Below, piece by piece: positions 33,915 through 41,429 of a stretch of 41,429 nucleotides of DNA. The position numbers were made by a program, and so were the translations under genes. The notes under the pieces were generated by a model, which did no database searches, had not been told where the DNA came from, and worked only from the letters and a program-made list of their open reading frames with translations. The DNA lies in contig JAEUHS010000063.1 of NCBI GenBank assembly GCA_016794035.1, positions 1-41,429 of the forward strand. Reading direction: 5' to 3'. The DNA comes from Planctomycetota bacterium. GTDB taxonomy: Bacteria > Planctomycetota > UBA1135 > UBA2386. Each line of letters opens with the position of its first letter. Within the stretch, counting starts at the first letter, position 1.

Positions 33915-34979
33915 TCACTTCGCCGCGGGTGCCGCGGTCGGTCGCCAGGCGAGGTCCGCCGGCCGCACGCCCTTCTGGTGCGTGCCGAAGCCGAACGGCG
34001 TCGGCGCGAACGCACCGGCCAGCGACACGTCGAGATCCGGCGTGATCGCCGCCTCGCGGCCGAGCGCCCACAGGCACGCGTTGACCAGCAGCCGCCGCGT
34101 GCCCGCCTGCAGGAACGCCTGCGAGCTGCCGAGCGTGGTCGCGAACACGCGCGCGGCCCTGCCGTTCGGCGCGCGATAGGTGTTGGTCCAGGCCACCGGC
34201 ATGCGCGGCGCGTTGAGGTCCTGCACGGCGCCGGTGCTGGCGTCGGTGGTCGCCGGTGCTGGCTCGCTGTCGGGCGTCATGCCGGCCAGCACCTCGCCGA
34301 GCAGCACGGGTTCGCAGCCGGCGGGCAACGGCAGCCCCACCGCGTAGACGTCGGCCGGGTCCCACACCGCGCCCGGCGCGATCCCGCGCAGGATCACGTG
34401 GTCCTCGGCGCCCGGCGCGACGACGCCGCGCGTGCTCTGACTGCCGTGCGCGCCGTGGTGCGCGATCCAGGTCTCGCCGAGCACCTGCCGGCCGAAGCCG
34501 CCGTCCCATTGCTTGCCGTTCCACGACCAGTCCGCGTACTTCGTGTGCTTCGCGGCCGCGAACGCATGCGTCGCCGTGCGCAGCGCGACGATCGGCCGCC
34601 CCGACTGCACGTAGTCGACGATGTGCCGCATCTGCGCGTCGGGCAGGTCGCGGAAGCGCGTGAACAGCACCATCAGGTCGGCGTCGTCGAGCGCCTCGAG
34701 GCCGGGGATGTTGTCGCGTACGCCCGGATCGATCGCCCCCGTCGCCGGGTCGATCGCGAACAGCACGGTGCAGTGGCAGCCCAGGCGCGCCAGGATCCGG
34801 GCGAGCTGCGGCATGCCCTGTTCGGAGCGGTATTCCTCGTCGCCGGTCACGAACACCACGCGCGCGCCCGCGCCGACGCCGGCGCCGCCCTCGTAGACGA
34901 CCCATGGGTCTGCGGCGACCGGCTGCTGGCCGACCGCGCAGGCGAACAACGACAGGGTGACGGCGGCAGCTTGCAGCAT
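33915..34979 (-). CDS. Secreted ThuA-domain protein
   Basis: A 354-residue protein with a signal peptide (about 1-19, MLQAAAVTLSLFACAVGQQ). A glutamine-amidotransferase-like ThuA fold covers most of it: VVFVTGDEEYRSEQ, DADLMVLFTRFRDLPDAQM, GRPIVALRTATHAF, then HGAHGSQSTRG and PVAWTNTYRAPNGRAARVFATTLG near the C-terminus. ThuA proteins are linked to sugar metabolism and are expanded in Planctomycetota, but their activity is unclear; the Cys nucleophile of amidotransferases is absent. The ATG at 34979 has AGGA eight nt upstream. It is divergent from the TIM-barrel/Tm-1-like operon by 37 bp and convergent with the blue-copper protein. Confidence 0.85.
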   Translation of the reverse strand: MLQAAAVTLSLFACAVGQQPVAADPWVVYEGGAGVGAGARVVFVTGDEEYRSEQGMPQLARILARLGCHCTVLFAIDPATGAIDPGVRDNIPGLEALDDADLMVLFTRFRDLPDAQMRHIVDYVQSGRPIVALRTATHAFAAAKHTKYADWSWNGKQWDGGFGRQVLGETWIAHHGAHGSQSTRGVVAPGAEDHVILRGIAPGAVWDPADVYAVGLPLPAGCEPVLLGEVLAGMTPDSEPAPATTDASTGAVQDLNAPRMPVAWTNTYRAPNGRAARVFATTLGSSQAFLQAGTRRLLVNACLWALGREAAITPDLDVSLAGAFAPTPFGFGTHQKGVRPADLAWRPTAAPAAK

Positions 34980-35016
34980 CGTGATTTCCTGGGCGCCAGC
35001 GGGGATCATCGCGCCG

Positions 35017-35886
35017 GTGATCGTCCCCCGCACGTCGCGTCCGCAGATCCTCGCCAAACTGCATCGCAAGGTCGCGCAGCGGCTGCCGGTGTTCATCGCC
35101 TCGGCCGGCAACGGCCTCACGGCGCAGCTGCTCGAGCGCGCCGGCGTCGACTGCGTCAACACGTTCTCCGGCGCCCGGCTGCGCGCCAACGGCATGGGCA
35201 CGATGGCGATGCTGTGGCCGATCCTCGACTCCAACCAGCAGACGCTCGACTACACGCGCGAGGACATCCTGCCGGCGATGCGAGGCGACGCGTTCGTCTG
35301 CGCGTGCCTGAACGCCAACGACCCGCTGAAGGACATGCGCATGGTGCTCGACCAGCTGCTGGCGATGGGCGTCTGCTCGGTGTCGAACATCGGCCCGTCG
35401 ATCTCCTACGTCGACAAGGACAGCGAGGTCTACCGCGTGCTGACCAAGGCCGGCATCACGTTCCAGCACGAGATCGAGATGCTGAAGCTCGCCAAGGCGA
35501 TGGGTCTGGTGACGATCGGCCTCGCGTTCGACGAGGCGGACAGCCTGCAGCTGGTCGAACAGGCGCGGCCCGACGTGTTCTGCTTCCACGCCGGCACCAC
35601 GAAGGGCGGCCTGCGCGGCTACGACTCCGGCGAGACCATCGACGCGACCGCCGCGCGCACCGAGGCCGTGAACCGCAAGCTGCGCCAGATCGACAAGGAC
35701 CTGATCCTGATCGCCCACGGCGCCGCGATGGAGACGCCCGAGGACGCGCAGTTCGTGCTCGACCACACCACCGTCGACGGCTTCTGGACCGGGTCGTCGA
35801 CGGAACGCATCCCGATCGAACAGGCCGTGCTGGGCACGGCGCAGCGCTTCGCGAGTCTCCGCTTCACCACGCCCCGGAAGGCATGA
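35017..35886 (+). CDS. PEP-hydrolase-like TIM-barrel protein
   Basis: A 289-residue TIM barrel of the phosphoenolpyruvate mutase/hydrolase superfamily, of the type that forms the C-terminal half of the plant Tm-1 protein. It shows LPVFIASAGNGLTAQLLERAGVDCVNTFSGARL near the start, ACLNANDPLKDM, VSNIGPSISYVD, HEIEMLKLAKAMGLVTIG and FCFHAGTTKGGLRGYDSG. A small-molecule phosphate or acid as substrate is likely, but function is not established. The GTG at 35017 was chosen (PRTSRPQILAKLHRK follows); an upstream start would add a Pro/Ala-rich tail. Its stop overlaps the next gene's ATG. Confidence 0.85.
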   Translation: MIVPRTSRPQILAKLHRKVAQRLPVFIASAGNGLTAQLLERAGVDCVNTFSGARLRANGMGTMAMLWPILDSNQQTLDYTREDILPAMRGDAFVCACLNANDPLKDMRMVLDQLLAMGVCSVSNIGPSISYVDKDSEVYRVLTKAGITFQHEIEMLKLAKAMGLVTIGLAFDEADSLQLVEQARPDVFCFHAGTTKGGLRGYDSGETIDATAARTEAVNRKLRQIDKDLILIAHGAAMETPEDAQFVLDHTTVDGFWTGSSTERIPIEQAVLGTAQRFASLRFTTPRKA

Positions 35887-37115
35887 CCATGGACACGACC
35901 GTCGCCGTGCTCGCCACGCTGGACACCAAGGGCCACGAGGCCGAGTACCTGCGCGAGCAGCTCGGCCGGCTCGGCAGCGCGGCGCTGGTGGTCGACGTCG
36001 GCGTGCTCGGCGCGCCGCAGTGCCGCGCCGACGTGCCGCGCAACCGGGTCGCCGCGGCCGGCGGCACGACGCTGACGGCGCTGGTCGAGCAGGGCACGCG
36101 CGAGGCGGCGACGCCGGTCATGGCGGCGGGCGCGGCGAAGCTGCTCGCCGACCGCATCGCCGCCGGCACCGTGCACGCCGTGATCGGGCTCGGCGGCCTG
36201 CAGGGCACCGCGCTGTGTTCGCAGGTGCTGCGCACCCTGCCGTACGGGTTCCCCAAGGTCATGGTGTCGACCGTCGCGTCCGGCGACGTGTCGGCCTACG
36301 TCGACGTCAAGGACATCACGATGATGTTCTCGGTCGCCGACCTGCTGGGCGTCAACACGTTCACGCGGCGGCTGCTGGCGAACGCCGCCGGCGCCGCGCA
36401 CGGCATGGCGCAGGTCGACGTGCCGATCGTCACCAGGGGCGGCGACAAGCCGCTGATCGGCATGTCGAACCTCGGCGTGCTGACCAGCGGCGCGCAGCTC
36501 GCGCTCGAGCTGTTCGCCGCGCGCGGCTACGAGGTGCTGGTGTTCCACGCCGTCGGCTCCGGCGGGCGCGCGATGGAGCAGATGATGCGCCAGGGCATCG
36601 TCGGCGCGGTGTTCGACTACGCGATGGGCGAGATCACCGACGAGCTGTTCGCCGGCCTGCGCGCCGGCGGCAAGGAGCGCCTCACGGTCGCCGGCAGCCT
36701 CGGCCTGCCGCAGGTGCTGTGCCCGGGCGGCGTCGAACACGTCGGCGTGCTGGTGGCGCCGAACACCGTGCCGGCGCGCTGGCAGGACCACCAGCACGTG
36801 TTCCACAGCCCGGTCGTGCTGGCGCCGCGCCTGAATGCCGACGAGCTGCGGCAGGTCGCGCGCGAGATCGGCCGCCGGCTGCAGAGCACCAGGGGCAACG
36901 CGGTGCTGATGCTGCCGAAGGACGGCACCGGTCGCTACGCGATGCCCGGCGGCCCGCTGCGCGACCCGGCGGGCGACGCGGCGTTCTTCGCCGAACTGAA
37001 GGCCGCGGTGCCGCCGTCGATCCCGGTCGTCGAGCGCGACCTGCACGCCGAGGACCCCGCGTTCGTGCGCGAGTGCGTCGACCGGCTGCTGGCGCTGGTC
37101 GAACGGCGCGCGTGA
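35883..37115 (+). CDS. Tm-1-like (UPF0261) ATP-binding domain protein
   Basis: A 410-residue protein of the UPF0261 family, the N-terminal domain of the plant Tm-1 resistance protein, which binds ATP. It starts TVAVLATLDTKGHEAEYLREQLG, then IGLGGLQGTALCSQVLRTLPYGFPKVMVSTVASGD (about 98-132), VKDITMMFSVADLLGVN and VFHAVGSGGRAMEQMMRQG, all typical of the family. Two consecutive overlaps (ATGA at its start and GTGA at its end) bind it into one translational unit with the TIM-barrel and hydrolase genes. In plants and fungi the two domains are fused in one polypeptide, so here they probably form a complex. Biochemical role unknown. Confidence 0.9.
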   Translation: MTMDTTVAVLATLDTKGHEAEYLREQLGRLGSAALVVDVGVLGAPQCRADVPRNRVAAAGGTTLTALVEQGTREAATPVMAAGAAKLLADRIAAGTVHAVIGLGGLQGTALCSQVLRTLPYGFPKVMVSTVASGDVSAYVDVKDITMMFSVADLLGVNTFTRRLLANAAGAAHGMAQVDVPIVTRGGDKPLIGMSNLGVLTSGAQLALELFAARGYEVLVFHAVGSGGRAMEQMMRQGIVGAVFDYAMGEITDELFAGLRAGGKERLTVAGSLGLPQVLCPGGVEHVGVLVAPNTVPARWQDHQHVFHSPVVLAPRLNADELRQVAREIGRRLQSTRGNAVLMLPKDGTGRYAMPGGPLRDPAGDAAFFAELKAAVPPSIPVVERDLHAEDPAFVRECVDRLLALVERRA

Positions 37116-37843
37116 TCGGGCCGCTGCACAACCGGCACGGCGAACGGCTCGACCACGTGGTCACGCCCGGCCGCGCCGGCGCGCGCGAGATCGTCGTCGT
37201 CGCGCACGGCGTCACCTCGCAGCACGACCGCCCGTACCTGGTGGCGCTGTGCGAGGCGCTCGCTGCAGCCGGCGTCGCGTCGCTGCGGTTCTCGTTCGCC
37301 GGCAACGGCCGGTCCGAGGGCGCCTTCGCCGAGGCGACGATCGGCAAGGAGGTCGCCGACCTCGGCTGCGTGCTCGACGCCTGCGGCGACCGCCGTATCG
37401 GCTGCGTCGGCCACAGCATGGGCGCCGCGGTCGGCGTGCTGCGCGCGGCGGCCGACCCCCGCATCGCAGCGCTGGTCTCGCTGGCCGGCATGGTGCACGT
37501 GCGCGCGTTCTGCGAACGGCACTTCGCCGGGCTCGTGCCGGGCCGCGACCAGATGTTCGATCGCCCGGGCTGCGGGCTGTCGCAGGCGTTCCTCGACGAC
37601 GCGCGCGCGGTCGACACGGTGCTGCCCGCCGCGCAGCGGATCACCGTGCCCTGGCTGCTGGTGCACGGCGACCGCGACGAACTGGTGCCGCGCGCCGATG
37701 CCGAGGCCGCGCGCCGCGCTGCGGGCGGACGCCCGGAGTTGCGGGTGCTCGCCGGCGCCGACCACCGCTTCACCGGCTGCATCGAGCCGATGGTCGCGGC
37801 GGTCGTGCCGTGGCTGCTCGCGGCGCTGCGCGCGCCGGCCTGA
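37112..37843 (+). CDS. Alpha/beta hydrolase
   Basis: A 243-residue serine hydrolase of the alpha/beta fold. Oxyanion-region HGVTSQHDRPYL (32-43), nucleophile elbow GHSMG (100-104, Ser102), acid in VHGDRDELV and the catalytic His in ADHRFTG near the C-terminus. It lacks a lid domain of note and a signal peptide. GTG at 37112 overlaps the Tm-1-like stop (GTGA). The likely role is hydrolysis of an ester or thioester in the same pathway as the two upstream proteins. Confidence 0.87.
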   Translation: MIGPLHNRHGERLDHVVTPGRAGAREIVVVAHGVTSQHDRPYLVALCEALAAAGVASLRFSFAGNGRSEGAFAEATIGKEVADLGCVLDACGDRRIGCVGHSMGAAVGVLRAAADPRIAALVSLAGMVHVRAFCERHFAGLVPGRDQMFDRPGCGLSQAFLDDARAVDTVLPAAQRITVPWLLVHGDRDELVPRADAEAARRAAGGRPELRVLAGADHRFTGCIEPMVAAVVPWLLAALRAPA

Positions 37844-38147
37844 CGCGCGGCCGGTCAGCGCACCTGCTGCAGCGCCGCCGCCGACGCGGTGGCGACGTCG
37901 CCCCGACCGGCCGGCGCGCCCGCGCTACCGGCTGGTGGTGCTCGCGGTCGACGACGCCGATCCACGCGCCACACCCGCGGCGCTCGAACGACGCTGGCGG
38001 GACTTCGCGGCGGCGACGCCCTGACGTCGCGCCAGGCGGGCCGGCGGCCCCATGGCATCGACCGCCGGCGCAGGGTCGTTCGCCCGCCCGGCGATCTCGC
38101 AGCGACCGAATCGCCGGGGCGCGGCCTGTGCTACTCTGGCCGCCCTG
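37844..38147. other. 304-bp intergenic region with possible gene remnant and kpsF promoter
   Basis: The only gap of over 300 bp in the window. A plus-strand frame ending at the TGA 38022-38024 reads RYRLVVLAVDDADPRATPAALERRWRDF before the stop, with a possible GTG start at 37935 giving 29 residues. This looks protein-like and could be a small gene or a remnant of a decayed one. The second half holds the kpsF promoter region. No RNA gene or repeat is evident. Confidence 0.5.
38132..38137 (+). promoter_or_regulatory. -10-like hexamer of the kpsF-kdsC-lpt operon
   Basis: TACTCT ends ten nt before the ATG at 38148, giving a leader of only a few nt. No Shine-Dalgarno is seen in the intervening bases. 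It would drive the three coupled LPS genes. Confidence 0.35.
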
Positions 38148-39119
38148 ATGGACCCGAGGATCGAACGCGCTCGCGAGATCGTCGAACGCGAAGCTGCGGC
38201 CGTGCGGCAGGTTGCGGACCGGATCGGCACGGACTTCCTGCGCACCCTGGACCGGATCCTGGGCCTGCGCGGCCGCGTCGTCACGGCCGGCATGGGCAAG
38301 GCCGGCTTCATCGCGCAGAAGGTGTCGGCGACGCTGGCGTCGACCGGCACGCCGTCGATCTTCCTGCATCCGGCCGAGGCGATCCACGGCGACCTCGGGC
38401 GCGTCGACCAGGGCGACCTGCTGCTGGCGTTCTCGAAGTCCGGCGAGACGCAGGAACTGCTGGTGATGCTGCCGCACGTCAAGGCCGTCGGCGTGCCGCT
38501 GGTCGCGGTCACGCAGACCGTCGACTCGACGCTCGGCCGCCACAGCGACCTGGTGCTCGAACTGGGTCGCATCGACGAGTGCGGGCCGTACGGGCTGGCG
38601 CCGAGCGCGTCGACGACGGCGATGCTGGCGCTCGGCGATGCGCTGGCGCTGGTGGTGCAGGAGGGCCGCAAGTTCGGCCCCGACGAGTTCGCGCGCTTCC
38701 ATCCCGGCGGCGACCTCGGCCGCCGCCTGATGAAGGTCGCCGAACTGATGCGCACCGGCGAACGCAACCCGCAGGTGCAGAGCGGCTCGACCGTGCTGCA
38801 GGCGGTCGAGGTGATGACCCGCACGCCGGGCCGTCCGGGCGCCACCAGCGTCGTCGACCCGAACGGCCGGCTGCTCGGCTTCTTCACCGACGGCGACCTG
38901 CGGCGCCTGATCGAGCACGGCCTCGCCAACCCGCGCGAGCGCCGCATCGACGAGGCGATGACGCCGAGCCCCCGTTCGATCCGACCCGACACGTTCGCGC
39001 TCGAGGCGCTGGCGCTGCTGCACCAGTTCGCGGTCGACCAGCTGCCGGTCGTCGACGACGACGGGCGACTGCTCGGCCTGCTCGACGTGCAGGATCTGCT
39101 GAACCTCAAGATCGCATGA
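38148..39119 (+). CDS. Arabinose-5-phosphate isomerase (KpsF/GutQ/KdsD family)
   Basis: A 323-residue enzyme making arabinose-5-phosphate, the precursor of Kdo. A SIS domain (about 40-175) holds TAGMGKAGFIAQKVSATL and FSKSGETQELL (95-105); two CBS domains follow (about 205-323, ending VVDDDGRLLGLLDVQDLLNLKIA). The architecture is that of the whole family, and the adjacent kdsC supports the Kdo role. The ATG at 38148 (MDPRIERAREIVERE) follows a TACTCT box; an earlier in-frame ATG would add 32 residues. Stop overlaps kdsC (ATGA). Confidence 0.92.
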   Translation: MDPRIERAREIVEREAAAVRQVADRIGTDFLRTLDRILGLRGRVVTAGMGKAGFIAQKVSATLASTGTPSIFLHPAEAIHGDLGRVDQGDLLLAFSKSGETQELLVMLPHVKAVGVPLVAVTQTVDSTLGRHSDLVLELGRIDECGPYGLAPSASTTAMLALGDALALVVQEGRKFGPDEFARFHPGGDLGRRLMKVAELMRTGERNPQVQSGSTVLQAVEVMTRTPGRPGATSVVDPNGRLLGFFTDGDLRRLIEHGLANPRERRIDEAMTPSPRSIRPDTFALEALALLHQFAVDQLPVVDDDGRLLGLLDVQDLLNLKIA

Positions 39120-39673
39120 CGTCCCCGCCACCGACCCCGGGCCGCACCTGCCCCGACCGCAGCGTGCTGGCGGCGATCGAGTTCCTGCTGCTCGACGTCG
39201 ACGGCGTGCTGACCGACGGGCGCGTGCACTTCGACCGCGACGGCCAGGAGTACAAGTCGTTCCACGTGCACGACGCGTCGGGCATCGTCTACTGGCACCG
39301 CACGGGCGGCCGTTCCGGCCTGCTGTCGGGCCGCGGCGGCGAGGTCGTCGAACGCCGCGCGAAGGAACTCGGCATCCACGAGGTGATGCTGCGCCGCATC
39401 GACAAGGGCAACGCGTTGCACGAGCTGCTGCAGCGGCAGCAGCTCGACCCGCGGCGCGTCGCCTACGTCGGCGACGACCTGCTCGATCTGCCGGTGCTGC
39501 GCGCGGTCGGGTTCGCGGCGACCGTGCCCGAGGCGCGGCCCGAAGTGCTGGCGGCGGCGCAGTTCGTCGCGCGGCGGCCGGCCGGCTTCGGCGCCGTGCG
39601 CGACATCGTCGAAGAACTGCTGCGCGCACGCGGCGTCTGGGACGACGTCGTGCGAGGGGACGGTCGCGCGTGA
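39116..39673 (+). CDS. kdsC: Kdo-8-phosphate phosphatase
   Basis: A 185-residue HAD-superfamily phosphatase of the KdsC type without cap domain. FLLLDVDGVLTDG (23-35) carries the nucleophile D27 and acid D29; VHDASGIVYWHRTGGRSGLLSGR supplies motif II; VAYVGDDLLDLPVL supplies the metal-binding motif. Between arabinose-5-phosphate isomerase and an LPS-export protein, it fits the Kdo pathway for lipopolysaccharide. It starts at 39116 with ATGA overlap and ends with a GTGA overlap into the next gene. Confidence 0.93.
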   Translation: MTSPPPTPGRTCPDRSVLAAIEFLLLDVDGVLTDGRVHFDRDGQEYKSFHVHDASGIVYWHRTGGRSGLLSGRGGEVVERRAKELGIHEVMLRRIDKGNALHELLQRQQLDPRRVAYVGDDLLDLPVLRAVGFAATVPEARPEVLAAAQFVARRPAGFGAVRDIVEELLRARGVWDDVVRGDGRA

Positions 39674-41429
39674 AGCGCGTGCTCGCGTTCCTGCTGCTGC
39701 TCGCGTGCGGCATCGCCGCGCTGTGGCTGGCGATCGGCGACGAGGGGCCGGTCAACGCCAACACCGGCGGCGGCACCGAGAGCCGGGAGCCGGAGCCGGC
39801 GCGCGGGCCCGGCGGCGTGTCGGTGCAGCAGGGCAAGCTCGGCAGCATCTCGGTCCGGCAGACCGGACCGCTGTCGTTCCCGCAGTACCGCACCGTGCCG
39901 CTGCCGGACGGCTCCGCGCGGCACGAGCGCGTCTTCGTGCTCGACGCCGAGGACAGCACGCCGCTGACCGACACGCTGCAGCAGCTCGACCGCGTCACCG
40001 TGCGGCTGTTCGAGAACGACCAGCCGAACGCCGTGCTGCACGCGCAACGCGCGTTCCTGGAGCTGGCCCGCGACGTCGCCGGCAAGCCGTCGCTGAGCGA
40101 GGACAAGGAGATCGATCTGCGCGAGGTGGTGTTCGAGACGCTGCCGGGCGCGCGGCTCGAGGGCCTGCGGCTCGAACTGCCCAATGCGCGCATCCTCGTG
40201 GCCGAGGACACGCTGCGCCTGCGCACGGCCAGCGAGGACGACCCGGTGCTGCTGGTCGTCGACGGCACGCGCAGCGGCACGCTGCGCGGCAAGGGCCTGC
40301 AGGCGCGCGTGCCGCGCAACCGCCAGAGCGCGCTGCGCCGCGCCGACATCGAGATCCTGCACGAACCGGTGCTGGAGACCGAGGGCCTCGTCGTGCGCGC
40401 GAGCGGCCGGATGTACTACCGCGAGGACCTGGACCGCGGCTCGGCGATCGTCACCGTCGACGACGACGTGCAGCTCGACCTCGCAGGCGGCGGTCTGCCG
40501 GTCGCGAGACCGGCGCAGGCCGCAGGTGGCGCCGCCACGGGTTCGCGGCCGGTCGCCGACGGGCCGCGCACGCGGATCCGCGGCGACCGCTTCACCGGCT
40601 GGCTGCGACGCGACGCGGCGACGCGCGGCGGCGGCGGCGCGACGGGGCGCGACACCGCCTGGGAGAAGCTGCAGCTGACCGGCGCGCCGGCGACGGTCGA
40701 ACTCGACGCCGGCCGCCTGCTGACGCCGCGCATCACCGTGCTGCCCGGCCCGCTCGGCGAGCCGTGGCTGGTCACCGCGCACGGCGGCGAATCGCGCATC
40801 GAACAGACGCAGATCCGGCCCGGCAGCAAGCAGACCGAACTGGTGACCGGCACGTCGCAGCGGCGCATCCACCTGGTGCGCACCGGCAGCGGCGCCGGCG
40901 CGCAGCTGCGCCTGGCCGGCTTCCCGCAGTGGACGCTGCGGCCGCTGAACGACCTGCAGGTGGTGGTGTTCGAGGGCGACTCGCGCCTCGACGGCGGCGA
41001 CCGCACGGTCACCGCCAGCCGGGGCCTGCACGCGTTCCACCGCGAGGGTTCGTCGACCGGCGTCCTGCGCGGCTTCGGCGACGTGCGCATCGAACAGCGC
41101 GCCGGCAAGGCCGGCGAGCAGGATCTCGTCGCCACCGGCAACGACGGCTTCCTGCTGCACGCGACCGCGACCTCGCAGCGGCTGCAGCTGGGGCCGCCGC
41201 TGCCCACGGACCTCGAGGCGGCGGGCGGCGCCTGGCGCACGCATCGCTACCAGGTGCAGTACGGCGCCGCCACGGCGACCGGGCTCGGCGCCTGCCGGCT
41301 CGATCGCGACGGCGAGCGCTCGCGGCTGTGGCTGCGCGCCCCCGGCGCCGAGATCGCGGCCCGGCTCGGCGCGCAGGCGGTCGACCTCGACAACGTGCGC
41401 CAGCTCGAGGCCGTGCTCGACGGCAGGGA
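39670..41429 (+). CDS. LptC/LptA-like lipopolysaccharide export protein (3' truncated by the window)
   Basis: The GTG at 39670 overlaps the kdsC stop (GTGA) and opens a frame without stop to the window edge, at least 586 residues. An N-terminal membrane segment (about 4-20, VLAFLLLLACGIAALWLAIG) is followed by a periplasmic region of repeated beta-strands (EIDLREVVFETLPGARLEGLRLELPNARILVAED and similar), the pattern of LptC/LptA/OstA beta-jellyroll proteins. It is much longer than usual LptC (~190) or LptA (~180) and may fuse both functions. Position after kdsC supports an LPS-export role. Its length and continuation are not visible. Confidence 0.75.
   Translation, partial: MKRVLAFLLLLACGIAALWLAIGDEGPVNANTGGGTESREPEPARGPGGVSVQQGKLGSISVRQTGPLSFPQYRTVPLPDGSARHERVFVLDAEDSTPLTDTLQQLDRVTVRLFENDQPNAVLHAQRAFLELARDVAGKPSLSEDKEIDLREVVFETLPGARLEGLRLELPNARILVAEDTLRLRTASEDDPVLLVVDGTRSGTLRGKGLQARVPRNRQSALRRADIEILHEPVLETEGLVVRASGRMYYREDLDRGSAIVTVDDDVQLDLAGGGLPVARPAQAAGGAATGSRPVADGPRTRIRGDRFTGWLRRDAATRGGGGATGRDTAWEKLQLTGAPATVELDAGRLLTPRITVLPGPLGEPWLVTAHGGESRIEQTQIRPGSKQTELVTGTSQRRIHLVRTGSGAGAQLRLAGFPQWTLRPLNDLQVVVFEGDSRLDGGDRTVTASRGLHAFHREGSSTGVLRGFGDVRIEQRAGKAGEQDLVATGNDGFLLHATATSQRLQLGPPLPTDLEAAGGAWRTHRYQVQYGAATATGLGACRLDRDGERSRLWLRAPGAEIAARLGAQAVDLDNVRQLEAVLDGR

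Noticed and set aside
28846..35766. A 2306-codon open frame on the minus strand
   Set aside because: It is antisense to the lipid kinase-like, blue-copper and TIM-barrel genes, is extremely Arg/Ala/His-rich, has no domain, and reflects GC-rich third positions.
30147..37115. A 2322-codon plus-strand frame
   Set aside because: Only its last ~410 codons (from 35883) encode a recognisable protein; the rest is a shifted reading of the blue-copper gene and an antisense reading of ThuA.
37935..38024. Possible 29-residue gene
   Set aside because: It reads protein-like but is very short, has no ribosome-binding site and no recognisable family, so it is listed only as part of the intergenic region.

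Overview
The window is a very GC-rich, densely packed bacterial chromosome segment with no mobile elements, rRNA, tRNA or CRISPR visible. Its gene content suggests a Gram-negative bacterium, most likely a member of the Planctomycetota. The grounds are a Kdo/LPS block (KpsF, KdsC and an Lpt-like protein), a Ser/Thr kinase fused to TPR repeats, ThuA-type secreted proteins, and a giant secreted SGNH / PVC-type propeller / HEAT / cupredoxin protein. This taxonomic call is inference from families; no rRNA is present to confirm it. Nearly all noncoding gaps are shorter than 220 bp, and many genes overlap by 4 nt (ATGA or GTGA).

Layout. 1-5661: ABC-F ATPase, a convergent membrane kinase with a TPR sensor region, and a membrane GT2 glycosyltransferase behind a possible 13-codon leader ORF. 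5666-12421: an unknown secreted protein, a MocA-like/NfsA-like fusion coupled to pyrE, an O-methyltransferase coupled to a polyprenol-phosphate sugar transferase, and purF. 12454-18943: class IV aminotransferase, an AT-hook protein, a secreted CBM9-like plus degenerate metallo-beta-lactamase-like protein, a signal peptidase I with a large insertion, a LeuA-like synthase and an orphan HPt protein. 19026-23208 (minus): an operon-like run of fmt, rsmB, a membrane-anchored unknown, a sugar isomerase-like TIM barrel and a small Cys protein. 23369-24975: HIT-like protein coupled to a PlsC-type acyltransferase. 24982-28900 (minus): an ArsR regulator with an SRPBCC partner controlled by a clear palindromic operator, then an unknown 509-residue protein and an SDR dehydrogenase. 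28930-37843: lipid/diacylglycerol kinase-like protein, the giant multidomain secreted protein, ThuA, and a three-gene operon of PEP-hydrolase-like TIM barrel, Tm-1-like (UPF0261) protein and alpha/beta hydrolase. 38148-41429: kpsF-kdsC-lpt, running off the right edge.

Regulation. Shine-Dalgarno sequences are scarce. Instead, many starts have a TANNNT -10-like hexamer ending only 6-12 nt upstream, which suggests leaderless or near-leaderless transcripts. The clearest case is the arsR promoter, with a perfect -35 TTGACA inside an 8-bp-arm palindrome and an extended -10 ending eight nt before the ATG. A minority of genes (fmt, the CBM9 protein, thuA, the small Cys protein) instead have good Shine-Dalgarno matches, two of them before TTG starts.

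The best candidates for something under-described are the Tm-1-like operon next to ThuA and the blue-copper multidomain protein, the NTP-transferase/nitroreductase fusion, the expanded signal peptidase, and the hairpin that hides the ribosome-binding site of the orphan HPt gene.
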